Assembly: GCF_026342835.1 (NCBI RefSeq)
Contig: NZ_JAPEMI010000002.1
Coordinates: 248,001-312,000 of the forward strand
DNA: 64,000 bases
Source: Streptomyces sp. NBC_00154
GTDB lineage: Bacteria; Actinomycetota; Actinomycetes; Streptomycetales; Streptomycetaceae
Direction of reading: 5' to 3'
The translations under genes and the position numbers were made by a program. Under the pieces are notes generated by a model. It was not told the DNA's origin. It worked only from the letters and a program-made list of their open reading frames with translations, and made no database searches. Below, in pieces: positions 55,054 through 63,793 of the stretch. Each line of letters starts with the position of its first letter. The stretch's first letter is position 1.

Positions 55054-55497
55054 TCACCGGCCGGGGAGACGGGTCGTCACTTCCTGCAGTACCCAACCGT
55101 TGCCGTCAGGGTCGCTGAACGCGGTGAAGGAACCGTAGCTGGCTCGCTGCGGGTCCGGGCCGCTGACGCGTCGCTCTTCCGTGCCGCGGTGGAACACCCC
55201 GCCCGCGTCGTGGAAGATCTCGCCCATCTCGATGCCGCGGTCGACGAGTTCGGCGTGGGCTGCCTCGATGTCCGAGACGATGAGGTGCAGACCCTGCACC
55301 GAACCCGGCGCGGCCGTGGTGACTCCGGCGCCGAAGAGGATCGAGCACTGCGATCCGGGGGGTGTCAGATGCACCACGCGGTAGCTGTCGTCGGCGACGT
55401 AGTCGACGTCGAGACGGAAGCCCGCCTTCTCGTAGAAGGCCTTGGCCCGGTCGACGTCAGAGACGGGCAGCACCACAACTTCGAGTTTCAGATCCAT
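55054..55497 (-). CDS. VOC-family (glyoxalase-like) protein
   Basis: A 147-residue vicinal-oxygen-chelate protein: MDLKLEVVVLPVSDVDRAKA, then GFRLDVDYVADDSYRVVHL, GLHLIVSDIEAAHAELVDRG and FSDPDGNGWVLQEV near the end with the acidic metal ligand. Close to bleomycin-resistance/glyoxalase-like proteins; substrate unknown. The ATG at 55497 fits the family; the long open frame upstream is chance. AGAAG lies upstream. Confidence 0.85.
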   Translation of the reverse strand: MDLKLEVVVLPVSDVDRAKAFYEKAGFRLDVDYVADDSYRVVHLTPPGSQCSILFGAGVTTAAPGSVQGLHLIVSDIEAAHAELVDRGIEMGEIFHDAGGVFHRGTEERRVSGPDPQRASYGSFTAFSDPDGNGWVLQEVTTRLPGR

Positions 55498-55653
55498 CTT
55501 CGCTTCTCTGTTCGCAGACGGCGGTTTCGCATGGTGTGCGTCACCGGTTGAACCGGTGAGATCATGGCACCTCCTTGCGTAACTGGTCAAGGAGGTGACG
55601 CAATTGGTCACCCGCTTGGCCGTTGAAGGCTGTCGGGGGTCGAGGGCGCTGCG

Positions 55654-55893
55654 TTGGCCGCGCAGGCGTGGGGCGAGGCGGCATGGGTCCGGGAAAGCGC
55701 CGAGCGGTGCACCCGCGCGGCGCGCTGTGGACAGCGTGGAGGCCGCCGCGGAGAGGGCAACCGACTCTCGCTCCGTGAGCGGGAAGTAGTGCAGCCGGCG
55801 CTCCGAGAAATGACGAACCGTCAGTTCCTGGGTGAGTTGTCGGGGTCTCCGAGCACGGTCGGGGCGCAGTTGAAATCGGCGATGCGCAAGTAA
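55654..55893 (+). pseudogene. LuxR-family regulator, C-terminal remnant
   Basis: The final 50 codons read LSLREREVVQPALREMTNRQ then LGELSGSPSTVGAQLKSAMRK, a degraded LuxR helix-turn-helix (consensus LT-RE-EV--L---G-SN--IA--L-LS--TV--H). Key positions are altered (P for L, FLGELSGS for IA-EL-LS), and the regulator's N-terminal part is lost. Confidence 0.55.
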
Positions 55894-56321
55894 GGAGTGA
55901 GCTCCCGGACGGCGCTGGCCGTGATCGTCAGCCAGGCGGACGGCGCCTGAGATGCCCGGCCGGTGCGGGCTTGACGGGTCGACGGCCACCGCCGGGGCGC
56001 ATGTCCGCGCGCCGTCGCGGGTGCTCTGAGTGACACGGGTCCTTCCGCCTGCTGACGCGGCAGGCGGACCTGACGCCCGACGTTTACATATCCGCTCAGA
56101 TCCCACGGGGCCACTCTCGGGCTGCTTCCGAACTGGATGGGCGAGGCGCAGGTGCGAGTGGCGAAGGTGGACGGAACCGTGCTGCAACCTGCGCCGGCTT
56201 CCCCCGTCCGGATCTCCTGGAAGCTACGCACAGGTGTCCTCGCCTGGCAGCGGGTGTGATCGTTACGGCTGCTGTGGCGGGCCGGTGCTCCGCAGTCGGC
56301 CGGAACCCACGGCGGGAGTTC
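55894..56321. other. Intergenic, nothing certain
   Basis: 428 bp. No gene, repeat or IS end recognised. Confidence 0.4.
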
Positions 56322-56918
56322 TTACGGGGTGGTCGCGCACGCCGTGAGCGGCGCCGCGTCGAGCAGGGTGGCCGCGGCGACGCGGGCGGTCGTGGCGGCG
56401 GAGGGGTCACGGTCCATGCGCGCGGACTGCCCCGCGCCGTCGTACAGCAGATGGAGCTGCCGGGCCAGCGCCTCGGGGGCGGCGTATCCGGACGCGGTGG
56501 CCAGTTCTGTCAACAGGCCACGCACCCAGACACGGTAATTGTCGGCGACCTGGCGGATCGCGCTGTCCTCGGCCGTCTCGGCGGTGGCCCGCACGAAGGC
56601 ACAGCCGTTGTACTCGGGATCGGTGAACGCCTCGCCCAGCGCGTCGAAGACGCCGAGCAGTTGCTCGCGCGGGGTACGGAAGCGAGTCAGGGTCCGGGTG
56701 ATCCTGTCCTTCATGCGTACGTAGCGGAGGTCGAGGTAGGCGCAGACAAGGCCTTCCTTGCTCCCGAAGGTGTTGTAGAGGGACGCCTTGGCCACCCCGG
56801 CGTGTTCGATGACACGGTCGATGCCGACGGTCTGCACGCCTTCGCTGTAGAAGAGCTCGTTGGCCGCTTCGAGTAGTCGCTCGCGTGCAGACGCCTTGGT
56901 CGCGGTCTTGGTCGCCAT
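56322..56918 (-). CDS. TetR-family regulator
   Basis: A 198-residue TetR regulator. HTH: RLLEAANELFYSEGVQTVG then HAGVAKASLYNTFGSKEGLV. The C-terminal domain resembles TetR_C of efflux regulators. The ATG at 56918 lies 14 bp from an operator-like sequence (56932-56949) that closely matches the perfect palindrome upstream of the MFS gene, so both genes are probably its targets. Confidence 0.9.
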   Translation of the reverse strand: MATKTATKASARERLLEAANELFYSEGVQTVGIDRVIEHAGVAKASLYNTFGSKEGLVCAYLDLRYVRMKDRITRTLTRFRTPREQLLGVFDALGEAFTDPEYNGCAFVRATAETAEDSAIRQVADNYRVWVRGLLTELATASGYAAPEALARQLHLLYDGAGQSARMDRDPSAATTARVAAATLLDAAPLTACATTP

Positions 56919-56931
56919 GGCCACCACCCTC

Positions 56932-56949
56932 TCAGACAGACCTGTTCAT
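56932..56949. promoter_or_regulatory. TetR operator, weaker copy
   Basis: TCAGACAGACCTGTTCAT, matching 13 of 18 bases of the perfect palindrome at 58356-58373, just upstream of the TetR start codon. Confidence 0.6.
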
Positions 56950-56969
56950 TCTAACGCCGGTGAATTCCG

Positions 56970-58316
56970 TCATACCTCTGAGACCTGTGCCACGGGCGCT
57001 GCCTCGGAGAGGGCGGTCTCCGACCGGACTACCGCCACCCGCTCCACACGGCGGCCGCTGAGGAGCAGCCCGATCGCGGCCGCGAGGGCCAGCACGATGA
57101 CGGCGACGCCGTACTCCCTGGACGTCTGGATCAAGCCACCGCCGTGCACGACCAGGAGACCGGCGATCACGGCCGGCACACCCAGGCCCACGTAGCACAC
57201 GACGTACAGCAGAGAGAGGACCCCGGCTCGCTCATGCGGCTTCACCTGCGGTACGACCAGCCTGATGCCGCCCTGGAACCCGCTGCCGAAGCCGAAGCCG
57301 GATATGGCGCCGCCCAAGAAGAATCCGATCACGGAGGGCGTACCGCCGGTGCCCGAGGCGATGGACCCCAAGGTGATCACCACGCCGACGACCAGTGTGG
57401 TGACGCTGATCAGCATCATGGTCCGCGTCCCGGCGCCTCGCAGGATCACGACGGCCAGACCGGCGGAGCCCGCGAGTACGAACAGGGGCAGCCCTCCCCA
57501 CACTACGGAGGTGGAGTGCACCAGGGTCTGCGTGATGGCCGGTCCCAGTGCGCCGTACAGGCCGGTCAGCGCCCACACCGCGAACATCACGGGCGCGGCG
57601 ATCGCCATCGACGCGCGGGCCGACCTGGGCAGCTTGAACTTGGGGACCATGCTGGCCAGCGCGCCCGGCTTGCGGCTCACCGTCTCGTTCAGGGCGAGCA
57701 CGGCCAGCGCCTGCAGAACGAAGACACCGAGCAGCACGACATAGACGAGGTGGGTGGGGGCCGGCAGGTACTGCACGATCAGTCCAGAGGCGAAGGCGCC
57801 GCTCGCGGTCCCCAGCGTGGGTGCGAAGGAGTTCAGGAAGCCGCCCTTGCGTGCGTCGATGTCGAGCATTCCGGCGCCGAGCGCACCGACCGCCGCTCCG
57901 GTGCTCAGCCCCTGGAGGACGCGGGCGGTCAGCAATGCGCCCACATCACCGGCGGTGATGAACACGACCATCGCCAGCGCCTGCACGATCAGGGCCGTCA
58001 GGAGCACCGGGCGTCGGCCCACTTGGTCGGAGATTCTCCCGAAAATCAGGAGCGAGACCAGCACGGCCAGCGCGTACACGCCGAAAACGACGGTGATGGT
58101 GATGGGGGAGAAGCCCCAGTGCTGCTGGTAGATCGCGTAGAGAGGAGTCGGCGCGCTGGACGACGCCAGCAGCGATATGAGGATCGAGGCCAGCAGGCCG
58201 ATGGAGGCCTTGGGCCCCAGGCCCAAGGCCCGGCGTCGCGGGGCTGCGTGCGCGGGAGACCGCTTGGCCGGGACACCCGGAGAGACGGGTTGACGCATGG
58301 TGGATGCGCGACTCAT
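56970..58316 (-). CDS. MFS-family drug exporter
   Basis: A 448-residue, 12-helix major facilitator (SPITITVVFGVYALAVLVSL, FGRISDQVGRRPVLLTALIV at the conserved 2-3 loop, LQGLSTGAAVGALGAGMLDI, GFGSGFQGGIRLVVPQVKPH). Typical of actinobacterial efflux pumps paired with a TetR. The TetR gene lies 52 bp downstream on the same strand. An 18-bp perfect palindrome lies 40 bp upstream of the start. Confidence 0.9.
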   Translation of the reverse strand: MSRASTMRQPVSPGVPAKRSPAHAAPRRRALGLGPKASIGLLASILISLLASSSAPTPLYAIYQQHWGFSPITITVVFGVYALAVLVSLLIFGRISDQVGRRPVLLTALIVQALAMVVFITAGDVGALLTARVLQGLSTGAAVGALGAGMLDIDARKGGFLNSFAPTLGTASGAFASGLIVQYLPAPTHLVYVVLLGVFVLQALAVLALNETVSRKPGALASMVPKFKLPRSARASMAIAAPVMFAVWALTGLYGALGPAITQTLVHSTSVVWGGLPLFVLAGSAGLAVVILRGAGTRTMMLISVTTLVVGVVITLGSIASGTGGTPSVIGFFLGGAISGFGFGSGFQGGIRLVVPQVKPHERAGVLSLLYVVCYVGLGVPAVIAGLLVVHGGGLIQTSREYGVAVIVLALAAAIGLLLSGRRVERVAVVRSETALSEAAPVAQVSEV

Positions 58317-58355
58317 GGATCACTTTCCGAATAGGGCGAAGCAGACACCGTCATA

Positions 58356-58373
58356 TTAGACAGATCTGTCTAA
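58356..58373. promoter_or_regulatory. TetR operator, perfect palindrome
   Basis: TTAGACAGATCTGTCTAA, an 18-bp perfect inverted repeat in the promoter of the MFS gene, of the form TetR dimers bind. Confidence 0.8.
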
Positions 58374-58994
58374 TGGGTGGGGGGTCCAGATGGTGAGGTG
58401 TGTCGCATTGCCTCGGTGTGCCCGGACTGTCGCGGTGTGTGGCGAGGGGGTGACGCTCCCCCTGTGCGCATGTCGCGAACCGCTAGGCGCCGTCGGCCTC
58501 GTATCTATACTTGAGGTGGCAAGTAAGCGTGTGGGGCGATCGGCGCCATGACTGCTCTCGTCATCTCTCCCACGACCAGGGACCGGGCGGGCGCCTGCTG
58601 TCCCTGCCCCGGCGTAGCGCGTCCGGCTCCTGCCGTCGGCACGGCGGCTCAGAACACCGTACCGACGTGCTCGTCGCCAGGGCTGCGAACCGGGGGCGTT
58701 TCGTCAAGCTGGGGAGCCGCGGCGGCAATGCCCAGGGTGCCCGGTCCGTACAGGTCGTCGGCTCCGCACATCGGCGCGTCGCTCGGCCGCGGGGCCTACC
58801 GGGAGCCCGACACTCGGCGGAGCCGGCGCACCCGCGCCTGCCGTGCAGCGGTGTGCCGGATCCGCCCATGGTGGGGTCCTGCGCTCCGACCGGTTCTCTG
58901 CGTCTGCGGTCCGGATCGCCGGTCTTGCGGCGGTCGGGCCTGGGCACCGCCGCGGCGAAAGCTGGGCACCGGGGCGGCTCGACGCCGGCCTAGT
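58374..58994. other. Gap with a regulatory site and a gene stub
   Basis: About 620 bp. After the 18-bp site at 58508 a stub begins at ATG 58548 (MTALVISPTTRDRAG) and soon loses coding character. The rest is GC-rich sequence with no recognisable gene. Confidence 0.4.
58508..58525. promoter_or_regulatory. 18-bp MarR-type site, perfect arms
   Basis: TACTTG-AGGTGG-CAAGTA, six of six arm pairs. It lies 22 bp before the stub ATG at 58548. Confidence 0.55.
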
Positions 58995-59532
58995 TCACCT
59001 GCCGTCCAGCAACTGCTCGAACGGCACGGGGTCGTGATAGGGATCCGCGAGGGTCAGCGGCTCACTCCGGTGTACTTCGACGGCGAGTTCCCGAGCCGCT
59101 CGCGCTACTCGCCGCAGGAGCAGCCCCTGGGAGCCGCCGCCGCTGCCCCAGTCCTCCGTCGCGGCGTACACCGCGGTGGGCACAGCGTCAGAGATCTTGC
59201 GCGCGGTCGGTCTGTAGGGTCTTGTTCTGCAGCATCAGCGCCTCGAGAGCCGCCAGGCCGTCGGCGACGCGGTGCTCCCGGCCGAGGCCCACGCTCCCGT
59301 CCCGGACGGGCGCGTGGGCAGCGTCGTGGTCGGTTCCCTCGGGACCGTCCGCCGGCGGCAGCCAGGCAGTGCGGGCGATTCTGCGGTGACGGCCGTGCGC
59401 CGCGAAGTCGCCTTCGGGTACCCAGCCGTCCTCATCGGCACGCGTGCCCCGGTGTCGCCCGGTGCCCGTGCCCTCGACAGCGCTCCCGGGCAGGGAGAGG
59501 CCGGTCCGCACGTCGGTAAGGGTGAGGGTCAT
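58995..59532 (-). pseudogene. CE1759-type FMN reductase, decayed
   Basis: The last 60 codons (58995-59183) read VPTAVYAATEDWGSGGGSQG then PLTLADPYHDPVPFEQLLDG, the hallmark end of CE1759-family FMN reductases, which usually partner LLM monooxygenases. A frame with a strong GAGGAAGG site and ATG at 59532 (MTLTLTDVRTGLSLPGS) joins it after a 1-base shift near 59190 (LEALMLQNKTLQTDRA, then KISDAVPTAV). The middle does not read as a flavodoxin fold, so more damage is likely there. Confidence 0.5.
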
Positions 59533-60029
59533 GTGTTTCCTTCCTCAGGGTCGGTTGCGCAGCAACTCGCAAAATCGGAAGTCGGCCGCGCGGCGTGCGA
59601 CGAGTGCGCTCGCCCGAGTGGTCCGGTTCGGTGGAGCACCGCGGGGTGACGGACGCACCCGGGCGCACAGCCAGACTTAATTGCTACGCGAAGCAAATAT
59701 AATCAGATCCGCAGCGGCCACGCGTATCTGATCCCTGCTGATCCCTATGCCTTGCGTCACACCGCAGGGGAATCGGGTCCACACCGCGCTGAGGGTGACC
59801 GTGACGAGCAAGAGCGCGCTCCGGGCCACCGCGGCGCCCCGGAGCGCGCTCCGCGCCTGGCGAGCATGAGGACCGGCGGCTGCCGCACACCAGTCGCCGG
59901 TGCCGGCCGGGTCAGGGCCGGCGTGGGCTCGCGCGGACTTGACCCGATGGCGCCGCGGTGTGCCGCGCATCGTCGCCACGGCCGATCCCCTCGTGCCAGG
60001 AGGAAGCACGCCGTAGCGGCGTGCGGCGC
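59533..60029. other. Intergenic with one inverted repeat
   Basis: About 500 bp. It contains the inverted repeat at 59681-59696; no gene recognised. Confidence 0.4.
59681..59696. promoter_or_regulatory. Inverted repeat upstream of the FMN-reductase relic
   Basis: TTGCT-ACGCGA-AGCAA, related to the GTTGCTT-GTCG-AAGCAAC version at 60776-60793. It lies about 150 bp upstream of the FMN-reductase relic's start. Confidence 0.45.
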
Positions 60030-60497
60030 TCAGGTGGCGACGTTTCGCAGGGCAGCCGCGAGTTCCTTGAGGTCCAGTTCCTTGAGATGGTCGAGGAAGA
60101 GCCGGCGTGTCGCGGCGAGGTTGGTGGGCCAGGCCTCTTCGAGGCGGGTGAGGCCGGCGTCGGTCAGGGAGGCGTGCCAGCCGCGGCCGTCCTTTTCGCA
60201 CTGCACCCGCTCGATGAAACCCTCGCTCTCCAGCCGGTGCACGATACGAGTCGTGCCGCTGAGCGACATCTCAATGGCACGGGCGAGCTCGTGCATGCGC
60301 AGCTGCCGACCGGGTGCCTCCGACAGGTGCATCAGGGACAGGTATTCCGTGTTCGACAACCCCTGCATTCGCGTCATCTCGGCGTCGATTGCGCGTGGCA
60401 GGGCGTGGATGAGAGCGGGAAGGGCCCGGACGACGGCCTCTTCGTCGGCAGTAAGCGGTTGCAACGCGTCTGCGGGTGGGGTGGGCTTCGGTGTCAT
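60030..60497 (-). CDS. MarR-family transcriptional regulator
   Basis: A 155-residue winged-helix MarR protein: EYLSLMHLSEAPGRQLRMHE, LARAIEMSLSGTTRIVHRLE (recognition helix), wing KDGRGWHASLTDAG, and the tail EEAWPTNLAATRRLFLDHLK. Closely related to the regulator at 40647 and to the relic at 60.8-61.1 kb. The ATG at 60497 follows GAGGT. A divergent block with two 18-bp sites lies 250 bp upstream. Confidence 0.9.
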   Translation of the reverse strand: MTPKPTPPADALQPLTADEEAVVRALPALIHALPRAIDAEMTRMQGLSNTEYLSLMHLSEAPGRQLRMHELARAIEMSLSGTTRIVHRLESEGFIERVQCEKDGRGWHASLTDAGLTRLEEAWPTNLAATRRLFLDHLKELDLKELAAALRNVAT

Positions 60498-60747
60498 GCT
60501 GGCATACCTCACATGTGTGCGGTGGAAGATACATCGGCCGACCTGGTGGCCCGGCTTCGGTTTCCGCTGCAGTTCTCTTTCGAGCTCTGCCTATCCCTTG
60601 CGTGTGAGACGGATCGGCCGGGCGAACGGCGATGACCTCTTTCGCTCCGCGCCGGACCTGCCCAACGGTCGTGTCGGCCGATAAGGGCCGGGATCGGCCT
60701 GCGGGCGGGGTTTGTCACTCCGTGGCCCCGATGCCAACCGACTCACT

Positions 60748-60765
60748 TACTTGACGGAGCAATCT
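60748..60765. promoter_or_regulatory. 18-bp MarR-type site 1, MarR relic
   Basis: TACTTG-ACGGAG-CAATCT. It is centred 30 bp from the next site, an arrangement like that at the LLM promoter (28 bp). Confidence 0.45.
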
Positions 60766-60777
60766 CTTATGTTAGGT

Positions 60778-60795
60778 TGCTTGTCGAAGCAACTA
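60778..60795. promoter_or_regulatory. 18-bp MarR-type site 2, MarR relic
   Basis: TGCTTG-TCGAAG-CAACTA. It overlaps a 7-bp perfect-arm repeat GTTGCTT-GTCG-AAGCAAC (60776-60793). Confidence 0.55.
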
Positions 60796-60825
60796 TATCC
60801 CGAACCGGTTGCCAGGGCTGCATCC

Positions 60826-61099
60826 ATGCCCGGACGGTCGCGGGGCCACCTCGATGAAGGCTTTGGCGTGACCAAGATCGGGATCATCCTCGCGGTTGGA
60901 GAACCAGGGGCTCATCCAGCGGGTCGGGTCGGAGCAAGACGCTCGTGGCTGGAACGCCGTCCTTACCGACACGGGCCTCGCACGGCTGGGGGAGACCTGG
61001 CCGACCAACCTTGCCTCTGTCCGCCACCACTTCCTGGACCATCTGGCGGGTGTGGACCTCGGCAGACTCGCGGCAGCTCTGCGCAACATCGCCACATGA
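60826..61099 (+). pseudogene. MarR-family regulator, truncated and frameshifted
   Basis: The readable part is LENQGLIQRVGSEQDARGWN then AVLTDTGLARLGETWPTNLA and HHFLDHLAGVDLGRLAAALR, which is the wing and C-terminal dimer helix of a MarR protein. Upstream, GFGVTKIGIIL in another frame is a damaged recognition helix. The N-terminal third is missing. Its promoter sites are intact. Confidence 0.65.
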
Positions 61100-61298
61100 C
61101 GGCGCGCGTCCTGGATCCCAATGGCTGACACGGGTCCGGGTCCTGGCCCATCGGCGCGCGATCACCGGACAGGCCGGGCTGTGCGAACGGGCGACGCACA
61201 TTCACGGGACCGCACCCCCACAGCCCCTGTCCCGTGACACCCGCGAGGACAGACCGGTGCGGCGCCAACACCCATCCACGTCCTCCCCAAGGACCGTC

Positions 61299-61661
61299 GT
61301 GTACATCGCTGCTGTCATCCTCAGTGTTCTCCTCGCCCTCGTCTCCCTTGCCGCCGGCGCCCCGAAGGCGCAGTTCAAGGGCGACGTCGCGGAAAGCCTC
61401 GTCGCGAAGGGGCTCAGTTCCGCGCTGGTCCGCCTCATCGGCCTCGCCGAGGTGGCCGCCGCGGCGGGGCTCGTGGCGGGTATCTGGTGGCAGCCGCTGG
61501 GCATTGCCGCCGCCGTCGGGATGGCCGTCCTGCTCCTCGGGGCGATCGGTTACCACGTGAAGTGGAGCGACTACGGGGACAGCGCCTCTCGCGGCATGGT
61601 CGCGGTTCTGTTCGTCCTCGTTGCGGTGGCGGCGGCAGTCACACTGGCCGCGTCGCAGTGA
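61299..61661 (+). CDS. DoxX-like small membrane protein
   Basis: A 120-residue, four-helix DoxX-family membrane protein (AAVILSVLLALVSLAAGAPK, LVRLIGLAEVAAAAGLVAGI, AAVGMAVLLLGAIGYHVK, VLFVLVAVAAAVTLAASQ). DoxX proteins are linked to thiol and redox stress handling. The GTG start follows AAGGA. It stands after the MarR relic, which may once have controlled it. Confidence 0.8.
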   Translation: MYIAAVILSVLLALVSLAAGAPKAQFKGDVAESLVAKGLSSALVRLIGLAEVAAAAGLVAGIWWQPLGIAAAVGMAVLLLGAIGYHVKWSDYGDSASRGMVAVLFVLVAVAAAVTLAASQ

Positions 61662-61722
61662 CCGATCTCCTCGGCACCGGGTGCGCGCAGCCTCGGCACC
61701 AGACACTCGTCGGCTCGGGCGG

Positions 61723-62230
61723 ATGGTGCTTGTGCCAGTGAGGGAAGAACGTATCAACCTCGCCGGTCAAAACGTCGCCTGCACGGCCTCGGAGGGCACC
61801 GGCCGCACTGTTGTCCTGGTGCATGGGAACTCCTCGCCCGCGCGGGTATGACGTCCGTTCCCTTCGGGGAACGGTTCCGCTGCCTGGCACTCGACCTGCC
61901 CGGTTACGGCGGTTCGGCGTTCGGCAGGAACCCCGACGCCTATCCGCTTCCGGGTTACGCCTCTCTTCCCGCCGGCCTCGTCACGGAGTTGGACGCCGAT
62001 GACGCGGTGCTGGTCGGGATGGAGTCTGGGAGGACACATCGCGCTCGAAGCAGCGGAGCGGCTGCCCGAGGCCGCGGGGTTCGTTCTCTTCGGCACTCCG
62101 CCCGTCGGCAGCCCCGCCGATGTCGGCAGGGCATTCCGAGTTCGGGCCTCAGCGCGCGTGAGGAGAAGGCCATAGCGGCCAAGATGCACCCGCATCTGGA
62201 GCGTGAGAGCGTGGTGCTTGGTGGCTGTGG
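61723..62230 (+). pseudogene. Alpha/beta hydrolase, several frameshifts
   Basis: Frames in turn: NLAGQNVACTASEGTGRTVV and LVHGNSSPAR (oxyanion HGN), then FRCLALDLPGYGGSAFGRNP and LDADDAVLVGMESG (damaged nucleophile elbow), then GGHIALEAAERLPEAAGFVL and FGTPPVGSPADVG. Together they form the first 150 residues of a hydrolase with at least two frameshifts; the C-terminus is lost. Confidence 0.7.
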
Positions 62231-62430
62231 AACCAGTCGTGCCCCTCCAGCGGCCAGGCTACGGTGCGAGCTGGAGTGACGGCGGCGGTCGCCCGATGCC
62301 GAGTGACGCGGAGATGGTTGGCGGCGCTCTCCTCATGAACGACCGGGGCCCATCGTCGAAAGGCGGCGGGTGCGCCGACGAGAGGACTCCCGCCATACCG
62401 GGAGTTGGCAAGCGGAAGAACCGAGGTGCG

Positions 62431-63069
62431 ATGAACGCCCAGGAAGTGACATACCCGCCCGAAGATACCGCCCTGCTGATCATAGATCCGTACAACGACT
62501 TCCTGTCGGAGGGCGGAAAGCTGTGGTCGCAGGTCAAGGAGGTGGCGGAGGAGATAGGACTCCTCGACCACATGCGAGCAGTGCTGTCTGCCGCCCGCGA
62601 ACAGGGTTTCCACGTCTTCATCGTGCCTCACCACCAGACGGCGCCGGGAGACTACGAGACGTGGGACCACCTGTCTCCGACCCAGCAGCGTGTCCTTGAG
62701 CGGCAGACCTTCGCGGCCGGTAGTTGGGGGGCCGAATGGCACCCGGACTTCGTGCCGCAGGAGAACGAGCTGGTCATGCGCCAGCACTGGGCATCGAGTG
62801 GCTTCGCGAACACGGACCTGGACATGATGCTGAAGCAGCACCGGGTTCAAAAGATCGTGTTCATCGGTATGAAGGCCAACACGTGCGTCGACACCACTGC
62901 CCGCTTCGGGCAGGAGCTGGGGTACCACGTGACGCTCATACGCGATGCCATCGCCTCTTTCTCCTGGGACGAGATGAGGGCGACGTTCGACATCAATGCA
63001 CCTGCGTATGCCCATGCGATCTTCACTACGGATGAATTCCTGAAGACCCTTCAGAAAGCCGCACCGTAG
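62431..63069 (+). CDS. Isochorismatase-family cysteine hydrolase
   Basis: A 212-residue member of the isochorismatase/nicotinamidase fold. The catalytic triad is visible: Asp in ALLIIDPYNDFLSEGG, a lysine-containing strand after MLKQHRVQKIVF, and the nucleophile Cys in GMKANTCVDTTARFGQELG. It hydrolyses an amide, imide or vinyl ether; the substrate is unknown. The ATG at 62431 has GAGG just before it; the longer upstream frame is not conserved-looking. A single gene. Confidence 0.9.
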   Translation: MNAQEVTYPPEDTALLIIDPYNDFLSEGGKLWSQVKEVAEEIGLLDHMRAVLSAAREQGFHVFIVPHHQTAPGDYETWDHLSPTQQRVLERQTFAAGSWGAEWHPDFVPQENELVMRQHWASSGFANTDLDMMLKQHRVQKIVFIGMKANTCVDTTARFGQELGYHVTLIRDAIASFSWDEMRATFDINAPAYAHAIFTTDEFLKTLQKAAP

Positions 63070-63793
63070 GCCGACTCCGAACGGGCGGACGTGGCGGCGC
63101 CGTGCAGCCGGATCACTGGTTCGGCTGCACGGCCGTTCTGAGGTCGAGCATACCCATATGCTTGACAGATCAAGTATCATCAAGGTGCCGTGGTCAGCCG
63201 CCCAGGCCTGGCGGATTACCTGGTCATTGGACACTTCTTGTCGGTCCCTTCCCAAGACCGCAATCGAGCCCCGAAACAAGCCCTTTTTGCAGCAGTTTGT
63301 CACCGCCGGTCCGTGGGTGCAGTTCCAGAGTGTGCCGACCGCTGCGCGGCGCCATCGCATCGGTTGTCTCTCCGATCCGCGGCTCCACGGTCTGTGAGGA
63401 TCTACGGACATGTCTATACGTGCCTGCCGCATCTGACGCCGTGCGCTGATCCATCAGGGATTACTGGACAGTGCCTTCATACCCTGCTTCCTTCGTCGCA
63501 GATGTTCCGATCAGGCCGGAATCTGTACTCGCCGACCCTGTCCTGCTTCGGCGCGCCACGAAGGCGAGCGCCGCGCCGAAGACGCCGCGGATCGCCCGAA
63601 GGGGCCGCCGCGGTGTCGCACGGGGTGGGCGTCTGCGGGCCCACGCGGCCCGATGCTTCAGCGCTAGTGGAAGGTTGTGATCATTTCAGAACGCAACACA
63701 CTGTCATCAAAACTGGATGATAACCATCATGCACATCCATCAGCCACTAGGGCGAAATATGACTTTTGCCCCGACGGGATTGAAGCCCCTTGA
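63070..63793. other. Gap with one regulatory site
   Basis: About 720 bp. It contains the 18-bp site at 63159. No gene is recognised downstream of that site; the gene it once served may be lost. Confidence 0.4.
63159..63176. promoter_or_regulatory. 18-bp MarR-type site
   Basis: TGCTTG-ACAGAT-CAAGTA, five of six arm pairs and the closest to consensus in the window. It is followed by TATCATC, as the first LLM site is followed by TATCTTC. Confidence 0.55.

Noticed and set aside
58548..59519. 323-codon rightward frame
   Set aside because: It is Arg/Gly/Pro-rich and crosses the antisense of the FMN-reductase relic; only its first few codons look like a gene start.
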